From Paracentrotus lividus (taxonomy: Eukaryota > Echinodermata > Echinoidea > Camarodonta > Echinidae): 64,000 bases of DNA. The translations under genes and the position numbers were made by a program. Shown here one piece after another: positions 1 to 11,203 of the stretch. The notes below the pieces were generated by a model. It was not told where the DNA came from. It worked only from the letters and a program-made list of their open reading frames with translations, and searched no databases. The stretch lies in the NCBI GenBank assembly GCA_940671915.1, contig CALNVZ010002065.1:385045-449044 (forward strand). Direction: 5' to 3'. How positions within the stretch are numbered: position 1 is the stretch's first letter; every line of letters starts with the position of its first letter.

Positions 1-1300
1 AGGATGCAGGTCTAAAAAAATGAAAGAAAAGAAAATGGAAAATTGTTATTTCTATCTTAAGATATCATCATAATGTCAATATAAAATAGAATATCTATGA
101 TATATCCATTTTAAATATAAAAACTTGGGTAAGAGTTTGATTTAAAATAAACATTTACATTATTGTAAATGGCTTAATGTGAAATGAATCTCTGCTTCAT
201 CATTTTGGCATAACTGGACATTTGTTCCACAATAGCAAAATAATGACACATACTTTTTTTTTTATCTGTCATGTTGATTGTGTATTTTCTTTTTTTTTTT
301 TTTTTAGGTGGAAGATTGTGTATTTATCCATAAAAGCAATGTCTTACAAATTGTATTTTTGAATAGAATTGCTCACATTGCGGCCATGAAAGTATGTAAA
401 GGCATCCAGTGAAATTCAAAAATTGGGCATATTTGAGTATGGTCAACAAAACTGCTAGCATGGCACATAATGTTAGCCATTTTTACTGGACAATGAAAAA
501 AAAAATGCAACTCTGAAAATAAAGCGCAAGCATCAATTTTGAATTAATTGTAATCCATATTGCAAGATCCAAAAAATGGACAAAGATAAAGTGGTCCAGC
601 CATCACACTAATTTGCAATGAACTCTATGTATAGGCAGAATAAGAATGCCTTTAAAAATAATAAAGTTGCCTATAATGTAAAGTTTCATTGATGATTACA
701 AACTTACTGGCACATATTTCCTTGAATAACTTATGGGTTCTAAGGGGAAAAAATACCATCATTTTAGAGATTAAAAAAAAAAAAAAAAAAAACACACACA
801 CACAAACATACAGGTCAGCATCAGGGAAAACTTCATGTGAATGTTTGAAAGAAAAGTAGAATGAAGGTAAATCATTTCATACACTATAAAGCCAATTACC
901 ATTCGTGACCACTGGGTCTTATCCCAGAATTGATGAAAATCCATAGATATATTACATAAATTTCTTCCATTTAATAAAAAAAAATTGATTATGACCAATT
1001 GACAGTCGGACCATTCATGTAAATATTATAAATGCTAATAGAGTTACAATGTTACTGTTACATGTAAAAAGTAATGCCTGAAAAAGTCAATAGTTAATGT
1101 GAGACATGATAATCACTCACTGCAACCCAGTACTGTACTCTTTGGAGTTCATGCCCACTTGACCAAAGGCCTGTGAAACCCAAAACATGATATAAATGGC
1201 CAAAGTCCCTCAAGACCAAAGGCCTACCAAACCCTTAAAATCACAACCCTTCCCCTAACCTAAATTTGTCTCACAAGCCTTGTGCCTGGTGGATTATTAT
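1..1300. other. AT-rich 3' flank, no gene seen
   Basis: Holds poly-A/T tracts and a short A/CA tract near 773-806. No exon-like or RNA-gene signal was recognised. Confidence 0.5.
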
Positions 1301-1306
1301 TTTATT
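1301..1306 (-). promoter_or_regulatory. Candidate polyadenylation signal of the NT5DC1-like gene
   Basis: TTTATT on the plus strand is AATAAA on the minus strand, about 58 bases after the stop codon. Confidence 0.45.
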
Positions 1307-1363
1307 TTAAAATCCATTTTTGGTTTCACAGATAATCAGTTAAGATGAGCTCTTTGGTTGACT

Positions 1364-1461
1364 TCACTTCTTTTGGAGCGTCTGTGGAGCTTGAGGATAG
1401 AAACCAGCTGCTCGGTGGGAAGCATCTCCAAATGTACTGAATTGGTGATCAAATGGAAGAT
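1364..1461 (-). CDS. NT5DC1: NT5DC1-like terminal exon
   Basis: Acceptor cttcatag, then 98 bases reading LPFDHQFSTFGD, AAGFYPQAPQ and QKK before TGA at 1366-1364. It resembles the C-terminus of vertebrate NT5DC1 (LPLDY..., AGYYPNPP) but ends several residues earlier. Confidence 0.8.
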
Positions 1462-4400
1462 CTATGAAGGGAAAAGTATCACATATTAGCTGCATTATCA
1501 TCAAGGTTGTATTAACTTGTTGGTAACGAGCTGATTTGGCTACAACACATTTTTCTCATAGACCTCATCCCTTGTGTTTTCAGCTCAGTAATCAACAGGT
1601 TGAGGGACTGCAAAAAATAATGTCAACAATATGGAACATGGACCTAATAATAAGAATCACATTGAAAATACTGCATAGTAAGGGAGACATTTGGAATACA
1701 TTCCGATTGTATACACTTCATTAAAGTAGCAAAGAGCAAAATTGTGTAGGATTCTCTTACAATATGCTGTTTACACAGCAACTGATTCCCAATGTTCATC
1801 ATCTTCTTCTTTCTTCTGGCATTAACCCCTTGGCGATCAAGGTCCGTACATGCCAGCTTATTGCTAATGATAGACCACTTGTTCTATTGGGAGGGGGGGG
1901 GGGGGGGGGGGGGGTGCTTATTACAAAAATTATGAGAAGGAGTTAGCAATAAAGCTAAACATTAGTTAAGATTGTACATACCTGATATATAATCAAGTTG
2001 AGGAATAGCCACTGCTGCATATGTCTGTATGAAGTAACCCCAGAGCGTGTTCAAACTGTGGAATTTATCCTGACCATCCTGCTCATCCACTCCAACGTGA
2101 TCGCTCCCTTCGGGAAATTTCAGCTCCGTCTGGTCCGTGAAGAAAGACCCCCACTTGCTTGATGTGATAAATTCCTTTTCAGTTGTTGAAGGACCCTAGG
2201 GGATATCAAAATTAATCTGGATTACTAAGTAATACTTATACTCATATAAGTAATACTCAAATAAAAAAAGCACATCAATCCAATTTCATACGTACCCATA
2301 TATCTTAGTTATTTGTCACTTGGGATCAGAGAAAAATATCACGCACAATCTACAAAATGATAATATATTTCATAATAATAGTCATGAATTGATATACTAC
2401 ATTATTTTCTAAAACAGAAAATTTGGAATACATATCAAGCTCAGTCGTATTTATATTTTACATGATTTTACAACTGTAAATTTTTGTCCCAAAAAAGGAT
2501 CGTCAGTTTAAAATGGAATGCATCATGACTTTAAACATAGGAGAAAGACTGCCATCTAGTGTTTGATATGCATACAATCATGCACATGAAATAATTCCAT
2601 TAGGCTTTAACCCTCAAAAGACTGGGGGGGGGGGGCCATTATGGTCCCCCCCTCGATATTTTCCGCGACCATTCCGCAGCGCGAAATTTTTTTAACGCGC
2701 TGCTTGCTGACTTTATACTTTCAAGTCTCGCGCGTCTTTTGAAACCATTTTCGCGGAAATCGGTCCTACCGTTACGACGCTGCACGATTTTCAAAAATAT
2801 CCGTCAGACCGCACGTACGTTTCTCGCCTATTGGTTATGTGTTCTCCTGGCGTAGGACGCCATGTTGGTTTAAGGTGCGCGCGCACGCTAGTTTTCGTGT
2901 GCAACGCGAGCGGTCGGTAATATGTTTTTCTCAAGCAGTAGAAACAAGTTGGACAGCAAAATTAAAAAAAAAAACACCGAAATACATCAAAAGTGGCAAA
3001 ATGGTGCATATGCATCTTGAATTTGGAGATTGGTGTTCAAATAACTACTTCAACGAACAATTTGGAATTATTTTCGCTCAGTTATTTAGGCATCTTGGAA
3101 GCCTGATCAAAACGACAAATTTTGGGTTATAAATCAATAGGTTTTTCAAATCTCTCCTTTGAATATTTTGAAATAAATATGAAATGTTAATTAGAAGTTA
3201 CCTGCACGTCTNNNNNNNNNNNNNNNNNNNNNNNNNNNNNNNNNNNNNNNNNNNNNNNNNNNNNNNNNNNNNNNNNNNNNNNNNNNNNNNNNNNNNNNNN
3301 NNNNNNNNNNNNNNNNNNNNNNNNNNNNNNNNNNNNNNNNNNNNNNNNNNNNNNNNNNNNNNNNNNNNNNNNNNNNNNNNNNNNNNNNNNNNNNNNNNNN
3401 NNNNNNNNNNNNNNNNNNNNNNNNNNNNNNNNNNNNNNNNNNNNNNNNNNNNNNNNNNNNNNNNNNNNNNNNNNNNNNNNNNNNNNNNNNNNNNNNNNNN
3501 NNNNNNNNNNNNNNNNNNNNNNNNNNNNNNNNNNNNNNNNNNNNNNNNNNNNNNNNNNNNNNNNNNNNNNNNNNNNNNNNNNNNNNNNNNNNNNNNNNNN
3601 NNNNNNNNNNNNNNNNNNNNNNNNNNNNNNNNNNNNNNNNNNNNNNNNNNNNNNNNNNNNNNNNNNNNNNNNNNNNNNNNNNNNNNNNNNNNNNNNNNNN
3701 NNNNNNNNNNNNNNNNNNNNNNNNNNNNNNNNNNNNNNNNNNNNNNNNNNNNNNNNNNNNNNNNNNNNNNNNNNNNNNNNNNNNNNNNNNNNNNNNNNNN
3801 NNNNNNNNNNNNNNNNNNNNNNNNNNNNNNNNNNNNNNNNNNNNNNNNNNNNNNNNNNNNNNNNNNNNNNNNNNNNNNNNNNNNNNNNNNNNNNNNNNNN
3901 NNNNNNNNNNNNNNNNNNNNNNNNNNNNNNNNNNNNNNNNNNNNNNNNNNNNNNNNNNNNNNNNNNNNNNNNNNNNNNNNNNNNNNNNNNNNNNNNNNNN
4001 NNNNNNNNNNNNNNNNNNNNNNNNNNNNNNNNNNNNNNNNNNNNNNNNNNNNNNNNNNNNNNNNNNNNNNNNNNNNNNNNNNNNNNNNNNNNNNNNNNNN
4101 NNNNNNNNNNNNNNNNNNNNNNNNNNNNNNNNAGACGTGATGTGACCATGGAAATCCAAACATGTGACCACCGCACAATATGGCTGCGCACGCCAAGATC
4201 CAAGGAGGAACGTACGTGACCGAAAACAGCTCAAAAACGTGATTTTGTTTACAAAGTCAATGCAAATGGAGTTTTCTCACCTTATTCATAAAGATATAAT
4301 TATTTTCACTTTCATTGGCTGAAATCAATTTATTTTAGCATTATTATGCTTCAAAATGGTTTTTCAATGATTTTTGCGAAAAAAACAAAAGGTCGAAAAA

Positions 4401-7400
4401 ACAAAGAAATACATAAGAAATTCATAAAACACTAAAATACATAAGAAATTAATTTAGATACTAAAATTTTTTCCTAGTATAATCGTCAGGAATGCTATAA
4501 GGAATAATAATACACAACATTAGCATTCTAGGAGCTTTGTTTTTTCAATTAGAGCAAAAAGTATTATTTCATGCATAAATTAGCATAATTAATTCATATA
4601 AAATAAATCAATATTATTTCGCAAAAATTAATAACGTAGTCTTGCAGATTACATGACACACTACCATCGTGCAAATTTTCGGCGCGGTCGCGCGATCGGC
4701 AGCCGAGATCTTAGGGGGGGGGGGCATCATGGCGCCCCCCCCAGTCTTGACAGCTACCAAAACACCCCAGTCTTATGAGGGTTAATATTGCGCTCTGGTT
4801 ATTAAGCTAATGTACTTTGAACCATAAAGATATATTTTAAATGGATATCATACCAATTGAATAAGCCCTCATCATAATGATAGGTAGGCAGAAAGAGGAG
4901 AAAATACAGAAAGGGGAGGTGGGTGTTTATAGATTATTCCAATACATTTGTTTGTTTTTTTTTCAAATCTTATCAACTCACAGTGATCTTCCCCCTCTTA
5001 GTAGGTGGTGCATCAGTCTGGTCACCATTTACCTCTAGCCCTTCAGCCTCCATCTCTTCTAAGATGAGGAAGGGATACCATCCAACAGACTGAGGAGGGA
5101 TGATGTCAGAGCGGACACTATCACCAAAGTATGCAACCTAATGAAAGATAGTGGTAGAGAGTAATGATAATACAGAACTGATAATGTATGGTTACAATTA
5201 TAAAGCATGTGTCATGGCATGGGTTTCCATTTTTTTAAACAATTATGGAAATGAAATGTTTAAAAGCAGTAGTTTAACAGATTGGTTCGGGTAAGATGTC
5301 GTGGTGGAAACAGAGTGGCATAAAAATGTCATCATGTGAAATTGAAGAATTCAGCCTTTTAACTTAATTTCCAGCTGCCGTTCTCTTTCTCTTAGACAGC
5401 AAAGTGTCACCACATGTGTTTTAAAGAAGCTAAAGGTTGAGTATAAAAATTATTTACTAACAATGCAAAGAAAATTTTAATAAAAAGTAACGGGATGAAT
5501 AAGGACAGGACTTTCTGTGAGGGTATTATACCACACAAGATGACCTCATTAACTAACAAATTGACTGATCTATCAAGTCAAAAGGCATAGCATCAATATT
5601 AACAGAAACAAATGTAAAAAAAAAAAAAATGTAATGATGCCCACAAAAGGAAATTAAAATTTTTACTTTATGTTTCCCACATCCATATACTAGTACATTC
5701 ACAATACAATACCAATATATTCCGTACAATAGGTTATACTACAAACCTTTGGGTTTTCTTTGCCAGTGATCTTCTTGAGGTATGCATTGAATGTATGAAT
5801 ACTGCCCTGAAGGTACTTTCCACCAGTCTGTATCTCACTTATTTCATCTCCTTCCTTGTTGTTGACTGAAAAACAAAAAACGGCGGCGAAAAAAAAAACA
5901 CAAAAAAAATTTTTGGGCCATCAGGAATAAAAAGCGGCCACAGAACTCAAAACTCTTTCCCCCTTCAGCCATTATCAACTCCTAATTAAGACACACTGCA
6001 CACAACGATCACACCACACACACACATAAAAGTAAAACAAAACATATTCGCACCACCTAACATTTTTATTAAATCTGTATTGCCTTTGGTTTAAAAAAAA
6101 AAAAAAAAATCTTTTTTAACTAATAAGCCCAAAAGTTTTACTTTCATCAGATCGAAGGTAAATTTACTATTTTTTTCAATAATGAGTTTCTATGTCAGTG
6201 GTACAGTTTATTAAGATGACACTGTGGAAGGGTGGCTTGAAATTATTATTCATGATATAATTGATAAATTTATAATAAAATATAGGATTAATAAGGGCAA
6301 ATGATACAAATATTAGCCTCATTTGTCATGATTATTAAATAAATATCGATGCTACCATATAATATAGATTTTGTCTTACGATTGATAGAAGGGTTCTCTT
6401 TTGATCTTTGGTGAGAACCAGCGTTTCCTTGCATACATTATGGAAATATAAATAATCTGCCAGTCTTTACGTAATATAATAAAAAAATTAAATAAAATAA
6501 AAGTGATAGATGTATTATGTCAGAAATTACCATAGTACTTGACTTGTGATTCAAGCACCTTTGTTTTAAAAACAAAAAAAGATACATTATTTTAGATGTC
6601 TATCTATTCAAGATGTACATATTAGCATACTTAGAACTGATTTTACATACTATTTTATACATATTGACATAGGTTTGCCTTCTACAAAAGCCCAGCACAA
6701 AGAAAGATGAGATTGTTATTATCGGAAGAACTTCTCCCGCATTATATTACTTTTTCATTCGGAACTTTGCCATAGTGACTGATGAAAAGCTGGACAATCT
6801 CCAACACTGCAAAAATCTTAATTGTGGCCAGGAAGTTGAATACATTTCCGAAAGAGCCTAAGTGCATGCACACCCACAAACCTGCCCTTACACAGATGGA
6901 CCCCCACAAACACCATAAAGAAGCAATAAACTTTACCCGTTTTTAATCGTATATATTGATCTTTTTTTGTTAACTAACAGAAATATCGCTGGGGTTTTGA
7001 GTGATCATTGGGCCGTAGTAAAAATTCCTAACAACTCTGAGTGATTTGTATTCAAAGGCGCGGCGTCTGTCCCTGTGCTGTGTCCAATGGCCGGGCTGAC
7101 GCGCTATGTCCGTGGTGGCCTGTACCGTGAGCCACGCTGAGACCGAGTTGTCGTTCGTGTTGTGTGTTGCCTGCCTTGTGTGTTGTCATGCTGCTGCTGT
7201 GTTGCTTTCGTGTGCTTATGTATCGCGTCGAGCGCGTGTCGTGTGTGGTACCAGGGTATGCTTGCTGTGTCGTGCGTGTGTTGTGCCGCTGCCGACACTT
7301 TATCGCCTATACTACTTCTCAATTTTTCTATTCTTCAACCAGCCACTTGGTGCAAGTGAGATTGTTCAGTTTTCTGAAGATTGTTAGTAATTCAGTCATC

Positions 7401-9779
7401 AAATATCCAAATGAACAGGGTACCAACAAATGCTTGGAGGATGTTTAATTATACATGTATATTCGCATTTTAAACAAGATGATTTCAAAATGATCAATTT
7501 CTACTGACTCACTCTGTATATAGGTTCCACAGGTGAAATTTCTAACCTATTAAAGGCATTGTCAAGGCAAACCTCCTGGTACGAGAACATCACTTGAACC
7601 TACCCAAGTATATTTTCCAACAGTGATTCTGCATAGTCCACATGAGAACTTGTGAGAAGGAATGTGACCTTCCCAGCATCTTTCAGCTTCTTAAACCATG
7701 CCTTGACTGAATCACTGCAAGGTTCAACATACTCTAATGGATCCGCTTTGTAAGTGGGGAAATACCCTCCTATATTATCTATACAATTAAAAAAGGAAAG
7801 GCAAGAATCAATTTCAAAATTCAAATGAGGATACAGTGTGTATTTCAAGAGATACCAACCCTACAGAAAAATTATAATAGAAATTTGAACATGAAACAGC
7901 AGAACCAAATGACTCTTAATGAATTCAAATCAATAATTTTTTTTCTCTTGAGACCAAGATACTTGTTTCAGCTGTTACAACAATTTGCGTTATTCAAGAT
8001 CTAATTTCTAATGTTTTATCTATTCTGTAGGGTTGGCATCTCTGATTTCCAAAACTTTTTATAAAAATGTATTACATGATTGTATAACATCCAGTAATAG
8101 CAGGATTGCTAAATTGGACAATGTATGAAATGTGAACATGAGATTGCCTCCTATACTTAGCTATCAAGTGTTTAAAAAAAAATAAAATAGAAAAAATTGG
8201 TTGAGAACTTTATTAGAAGTAAGATTGAATATTACATCAGTGTCATCATCTTTATACACATCTAAAAAACAACAACAAACAAACAAACAATATATAAAAA
8301 TAGTTTAAGGGGCCCAATATACTTTTAGCTTAAGAGCAGGCCAATGGTGGAAGATGAATGGAAAAGCAAAATTATAAATCTTTGAAAACATAAAACATAT
8401 CCTCCTCAGACAGCTACATTTGTATCCCGATGATGTAATCCTGTTCAGTCTATTGCTACAATACATGCACTCTAACATTTAGTTACGTTCCTTTTTGTTT
8501 TATCCGTATTTCATCTTCTATTCTATCATTTCTTATGTATTTCTTTGTTTTATTGGATGAACAAAATTATCAATATTTCGACCAATGACTATGCATGGGC
8601 ATTCATGGGGATCTGCAGAAAAAAAGGGAATTTTTGGACGGAACGCCGGATGTAACTCAACGTATAAAATGTCTGTGTGACTATAGAATAATGCAAATAA
8701 CAAGGGCCGGTATTCTCGAAGGGTGACTAAAGTTAGTAGGCCTACTTAATATGTATTTAATCACCCTTGCTATTATCTAAAAAAATAACAAGGTCTACTA
8801 AATATGTATTCAATTCCATTAAAACTTACCTGCAAAGTTTTCTCTTTGGTAGACAATTCCAAAGCATTCTAAGACATCGGGCCAAAATGTGTATTCTTCT
8901 AGTCTCTTCCCTGCCTAGAAATATTTCAATTGAAACATGTTGAAGAATAAAAAAATTATCAATATGACGCATAAAGGTAGGTATCATGAGAATTAGATTG
9001 ATTTTCCTTCAGATTTCAGATGTGCCTCCATACATGTATGTTCTGATTTTACTTGTATTAGTAGGGTCTATGCCATTTCATTTTATCATTTTGGAAGAAT
9101 GTTTCTACAAAATTCTATTTGACAGGTTTTTTTTCTAATGTGTTCATTGTTTTTTGTAGTTGTTTTTTTTTTTCGATTATGTTTTACATTCGTGAGGTTA
9201 ATGCATATTTTGTTATACTAATTATACAAAAATTTCAATAACCAATTTGGTAGATAAATACATGTCTTGTTCATAAGTGGATAAGTAATAAGTTCAACAG
9301 CTCAAAATTATAATAAAGAAGAAATATCTAAGGATTCCCAGCATTTCAAGCAAACAAAAATTCCTGATTTTCCCCTGATTTTTCCCCGACAAAGTCTCAA
9401 AATTCCCAGATACATATTTTTTTTAAATATTATTTCCATTTTTCGCATGTTTTGCTACACTAAAACACCACCATAGCCAGTCATTCAAAGGATGTTGTTT
9501 TGATATGCACAAAATACAACAGAGTCTAACTGAGTACTTTTAATTTTGGGGCCAATCAAAATTCTCTGACTTTTCCCTGATTTGAGGCATTTTTAATCAA
9601 ATTCCCAGACTTTTCCCTGACAGGAAAAAGTAAAAATTCCCTGATTTCCCTGATTTCCCTGATGGGCTGGGAACCCTGCAGAAGAAATATTTGTACCTGT
9701 TTGTCAATGATATCCACAAGCCGGGCACAGACGACACATCCTGGCATATCAAAGTAGTTCTCAAAATAACGAAAATTTC
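1364..9779 (-). CDS. NT5DC1: NT5DC1-like 5'-nucleotidase-domain protein, 3' part of a multi-exon gene
   Basis: This is the C-terminal two thirds of a HAD-superfamily 5'-nucleotidase-domain protein, a cytosolic family whose substrate is poorly defined. Seven exons (9779-9697, 8914-8830, 7778-7604, 5865-5747, 5137-4982, 2195-1982, 1461-1364) have AG/GT borders. They give, in order, ENYFDMPG, FWPDVLECFG, a TFLLTSSHVDY segment (HAD motif II type), ITGKENPK, VAYFGDSVRSD (the HAD motif carrying acidic residues), KWGSFFTD and AGFYP, then a stop. The order matches my recollection of human NT5DC1. Phases agree at every join except between 7604 and 5865, where about 35 residues (the ITNA..KPGFF part) are missing. 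A 48-base candidate exon at 6427-6380 (NAGSHQRSKENPSIN, phases 1/1) fits the 3' end of that hole, but its acceptor is weak. The exons with the first ~120 residues, including the DxDxT nucleophile motif, were not seen between 9780 and 64000. Identity is secure; the full model is not. Confidence 0.85.
1893..1914 (+). repeat. 22-base poly-G run
   Basis: An uninterrupted G run within the final intron of the NT5DC1-like gene. It sits about 70 bases after a TTAACCCCTTGGCGATCAAG sequence that looks like one end of a TTAA-type element; no matching other end was found. Confidence 0.7.
1982..2195 (-). CDS. NT5DC1: NT5DC1-like exon (KWGSFFTD exon)
   Basis: Acceptor atcccctag, 214 bases (71 codons plus one base) with SSKWGSFFTD and AAVAIPQLDYIS, donor gtatgt. 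Confidence 0.84.
2607..4785. mobile_element. TTAA-flanked piggyBac-like element, copy 1 (contains the assembly gap)
   Basis: Starts TTAACCCTCAAAAGACTGGGG and ends with the near-inverted CCCCAGTCTTATGAGGGTTAA. TTAA at both edges and CCCT-type termini are typical of piggyBac superfamily elements. Each end carries a G-run/CC-AT-GG/C-run hairpin. It lies in an NT5DC1-like intron. Compared with the copy at 59.8 kb it has an extra internal block from about 2811 to 4220, including the N run. No transposase is readable, so it is non-autonomous unless the gap hides one. Confidence 0.65.
3212..4132. other. Assembly gap (N run)
   Basis: 921 undetermined bases. The flanks (gcacgtct and agacgtga) are inverted relative to one another, which may reflect a hairpin that hindered assembly. 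Confidence 0.99.
4982..5137 (-). CDS. NT5DC1: NT5DC1-like exon (YFGDSVRSD exon)
   Basis: Acceptor ttcattag, exactly 52 codons beginning VAYFGDSVRSDI and ending PPTKRGKIT, donor gtgagt. GDS..SD is the Mg-binding acidic motif position of HAD nucleotidases. Confidence 0.85.
5747..5865 (-). CDS. NT5DC1: NT5DC1-like exon (ITGKENPK exon)
   Basis: Acceptor gtttttcag, 119 bases reading NNKEGDEISEIQTGG through KKITGKENPK, donor gtttgt. It joins the next exon in phase 0. Its 5' phase (1) does not match the end of the exon at 7604, so at least one exon lies between them. Confidence 0.82.
6690..7527. repeat. Diverged third copy of the CACTCTGTATA-ended foldback repeat
   Basis: The right part (7310-7527) closely follows the right arms of the copies ending near 38350 and 59757: 'cagccacttgg', 'tctgaagattgt', 'tcagtcat', 'ccaaatgaa', then 'cactctgta'. 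The left arm is much more diverged. The centre (7060-7320) is GC-richer and TG-rich, like the TG-rich centres of the other copies; the open frames there are not genes. Confidence 0.5.
7604..7778 (-). CDS. NT5DC1: NT5DC1-like exon (TSSHVDY exon)
   Basis: A 175-base exon reading NIGGYFPTYKADP, KDAGKVTFLLTSSHVDY and ENILG, with donor gtaggt. This is the most diagnostic exon. The LLTSSH..Y stretch is the HAD motif II region of the NT5DC family. It ends in phase 2. Confidence 0.88.
8830..8914 (-). CDS. NT5DC1: NT5DC1-like exon (FWPDVLE exon)
   Basis: Acceptor tttctag, 85 bases reading AGKRLEEYTFWPDVLE through RENFA, donor gtaagt. Phase 0 to phase 1, joining in frame with both neighbours. Confidence 0.82.
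9328..9679. mobile_element. Small inverted-terminal-repeat element in an NT5DC1-like intron
   Basis: Left end AGGATTCCCAGC and right end GCTGGGAACCCT are inverted copies. The element is bounded by an 11-base direct repeat AGAAGAAATAT (9317-9327 and 9680-9690). The interior is a degenerate repeat of ATTCCCTGA/TTTTCCCTGA units. Superfamily unassigned. Confidence 0.55.
9697..9779 (-). CDS. NT5DC1: NT5DC1-like exon (ENYFDMPG exon)
   Basis: Acceptor ccacag is followed by 83 bases reading NFRYFENYFDMPG through DIIDKQ, then donor gtacaa. It starts in phase 1 and ends in phase 0. It is the most upstream exon I can support. Confidence 0.85.
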
Positions 9780-10595
9780 CTGTGGACAAAGAAGAACAGA
9801 AAGATGACAAGAATAATCATACAAAGAAGACCAAATTAAATAAACAATATACTTCATGTTTTTGTTTCATGTATTAAGAAATCTGAATATCAAAAAGTAT
9901 TTAGGCAAATGACCTTATCCCCTCCAAGTTCTTGATCAATTACTTTGAATACACTAGTTACTCATGCAAGGGAGATATCAGATGGAAACCAGGCTGACCA
10001 GAATAATTCATTAAAGAGTAAGGCAGATTTTCAATTAGTTTGAATTGGGAGTTCTTTCTAAAGTTGGTTTAGCAGTATGACTTGGTTGTACAATTCAAAT
10101 ATAATATATCATAAAATGTAAAATACAGTAGTTTTTTAACCTTTGTTTACGAGCAATACCGGTTATATTGGTATTCCAGATAATGTCAATTACAAATTGA
10201 TAACTTATAATATTTCTTTTAGGATAACACATTTCTTGGTTAACCATTAACCAGATATTAAAGTCAACATAAAGACAAATTTTGGACTACTATTTCAGTC
10301 TCTTAATCATTTTTTTTAAAGTGTGCTTTTGAATTATGCTCTTCCTCTGTAGATTTGAATAATGGTCTTTCATTAGGAATTCAGCTGTAAGCTGAAATCT
10401 AAAATATAGATCAATAAAACCTTATTACATTGAAGCAAAATAAATCTTTGCTGCTCTTATTGTGTCTTTTATGATGACAACGCTCAATAACCACACATTT
10501 ATGTAAAATATGTATACACTATCAATATCGATTTGAACATTGACCTTTACACATTCTCTAGTGATGACAATATGATAGGGATTAGAGTTTGTTTC

Positions 10596-10610
10596 ACGTG
10601 GTATATAAAC
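10596..10610 (+). promoter_or_regulatory. E-box followed by TATA-like motif
   Basis: CACGTG is immediately followed by GTATATAAAC, about 600 bases before the ATG at 11204. A possible promoter for the large Ig receptor gene; transcription start unknown. Confidence 0.3.
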
Positions 10611-10879
10611 AGCAAGAAATGTGTCACTGATTAGATCTAAGTCAAATCATTTAATGTATTGCCCGCCAGATTTTATCAAATATAGGCAGAGAAACTCTAC
10701 ACAACATGACCTCTGCGCCCGTTTCATAAAGAAAACCATATTTTCATGGCTTCTGGCCAAGAACATTATGAGGACATGGCGTGACAACTTGTGGGCAAAA
10801 ATGGCAATTGATTCTGCAACAATGATTGAACAAAACAGAGAGAACAGCCAACAATTGAGTTTAATGGAATTACGCCCTC

Positions 10880-10893
10880 TATATATAAAAAGG
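10880..10893 (+). promoter_or_regulatory. TATA-box-like motif
   Basis: TATATATAAAAAGG lies about 315 bases upstream of the ATG at 11204. It is the closer of two TATA candidates for this gene. Confidence 0.35.
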
Positions 10894-11203
10894 CAAATGA
10901 GAATTAAATGTATGCCAATAATTCTTACTGTCTTTACTTTCAAGTAGAAATAAATCATAAAATATACATTGTAAAGTCCTACAAATCACAAGTACTAGTT
11001 TTGAAGCTTAGATAATTCTCCCAGGGGTCGATTATGTTGATAGAGATACCAATTGAAACTAATCAAGATACAAGCTAGGGGAAACAAACTAAATCCAACA
11101 GTGCATTATAACACTTTATAAATCAAGTTAGGAATAAAAAAAAAAAAGAAGATCTCTTTTGCAAATTAATTCTGGCTTTATTTGTAAAAATAATTTGTAA
11201 ATC

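Larger units (their letters stand above)
9780..11203. other. Intergenic stretch upstream of the first large Ig receptor
   Basis: No exon of the NT5DC1-like gene and no repeat was recognised. Two TATA-like sequences lie in its right half (see separate entries). Open frames here lack domain signals. Confidence 0.45.

Noticed and set aside
1764..1946. Frame with a Gly run
   Set aside because: Created by the 22-base G run.
3184..4234. Open frames of over 300 codons across 3.2-4.2 kb on both strands
   Set aside because: They run through the N gap; the residues are undetermined.
7104..7448. Overlapping open frames on both strands with Cys-rich translations
   Set aside because: They come from TG-rich, GC-richer DNA in the centre of a diverged repeat copy. 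No conserved domain, and no consistent frame.
10621..10958. Overlapping 100-codon frames on both strands upstream of receptor A
   Set aside because: No signal peptide or domain, and no homology that I recognise. Possibly 5' leader DNA.
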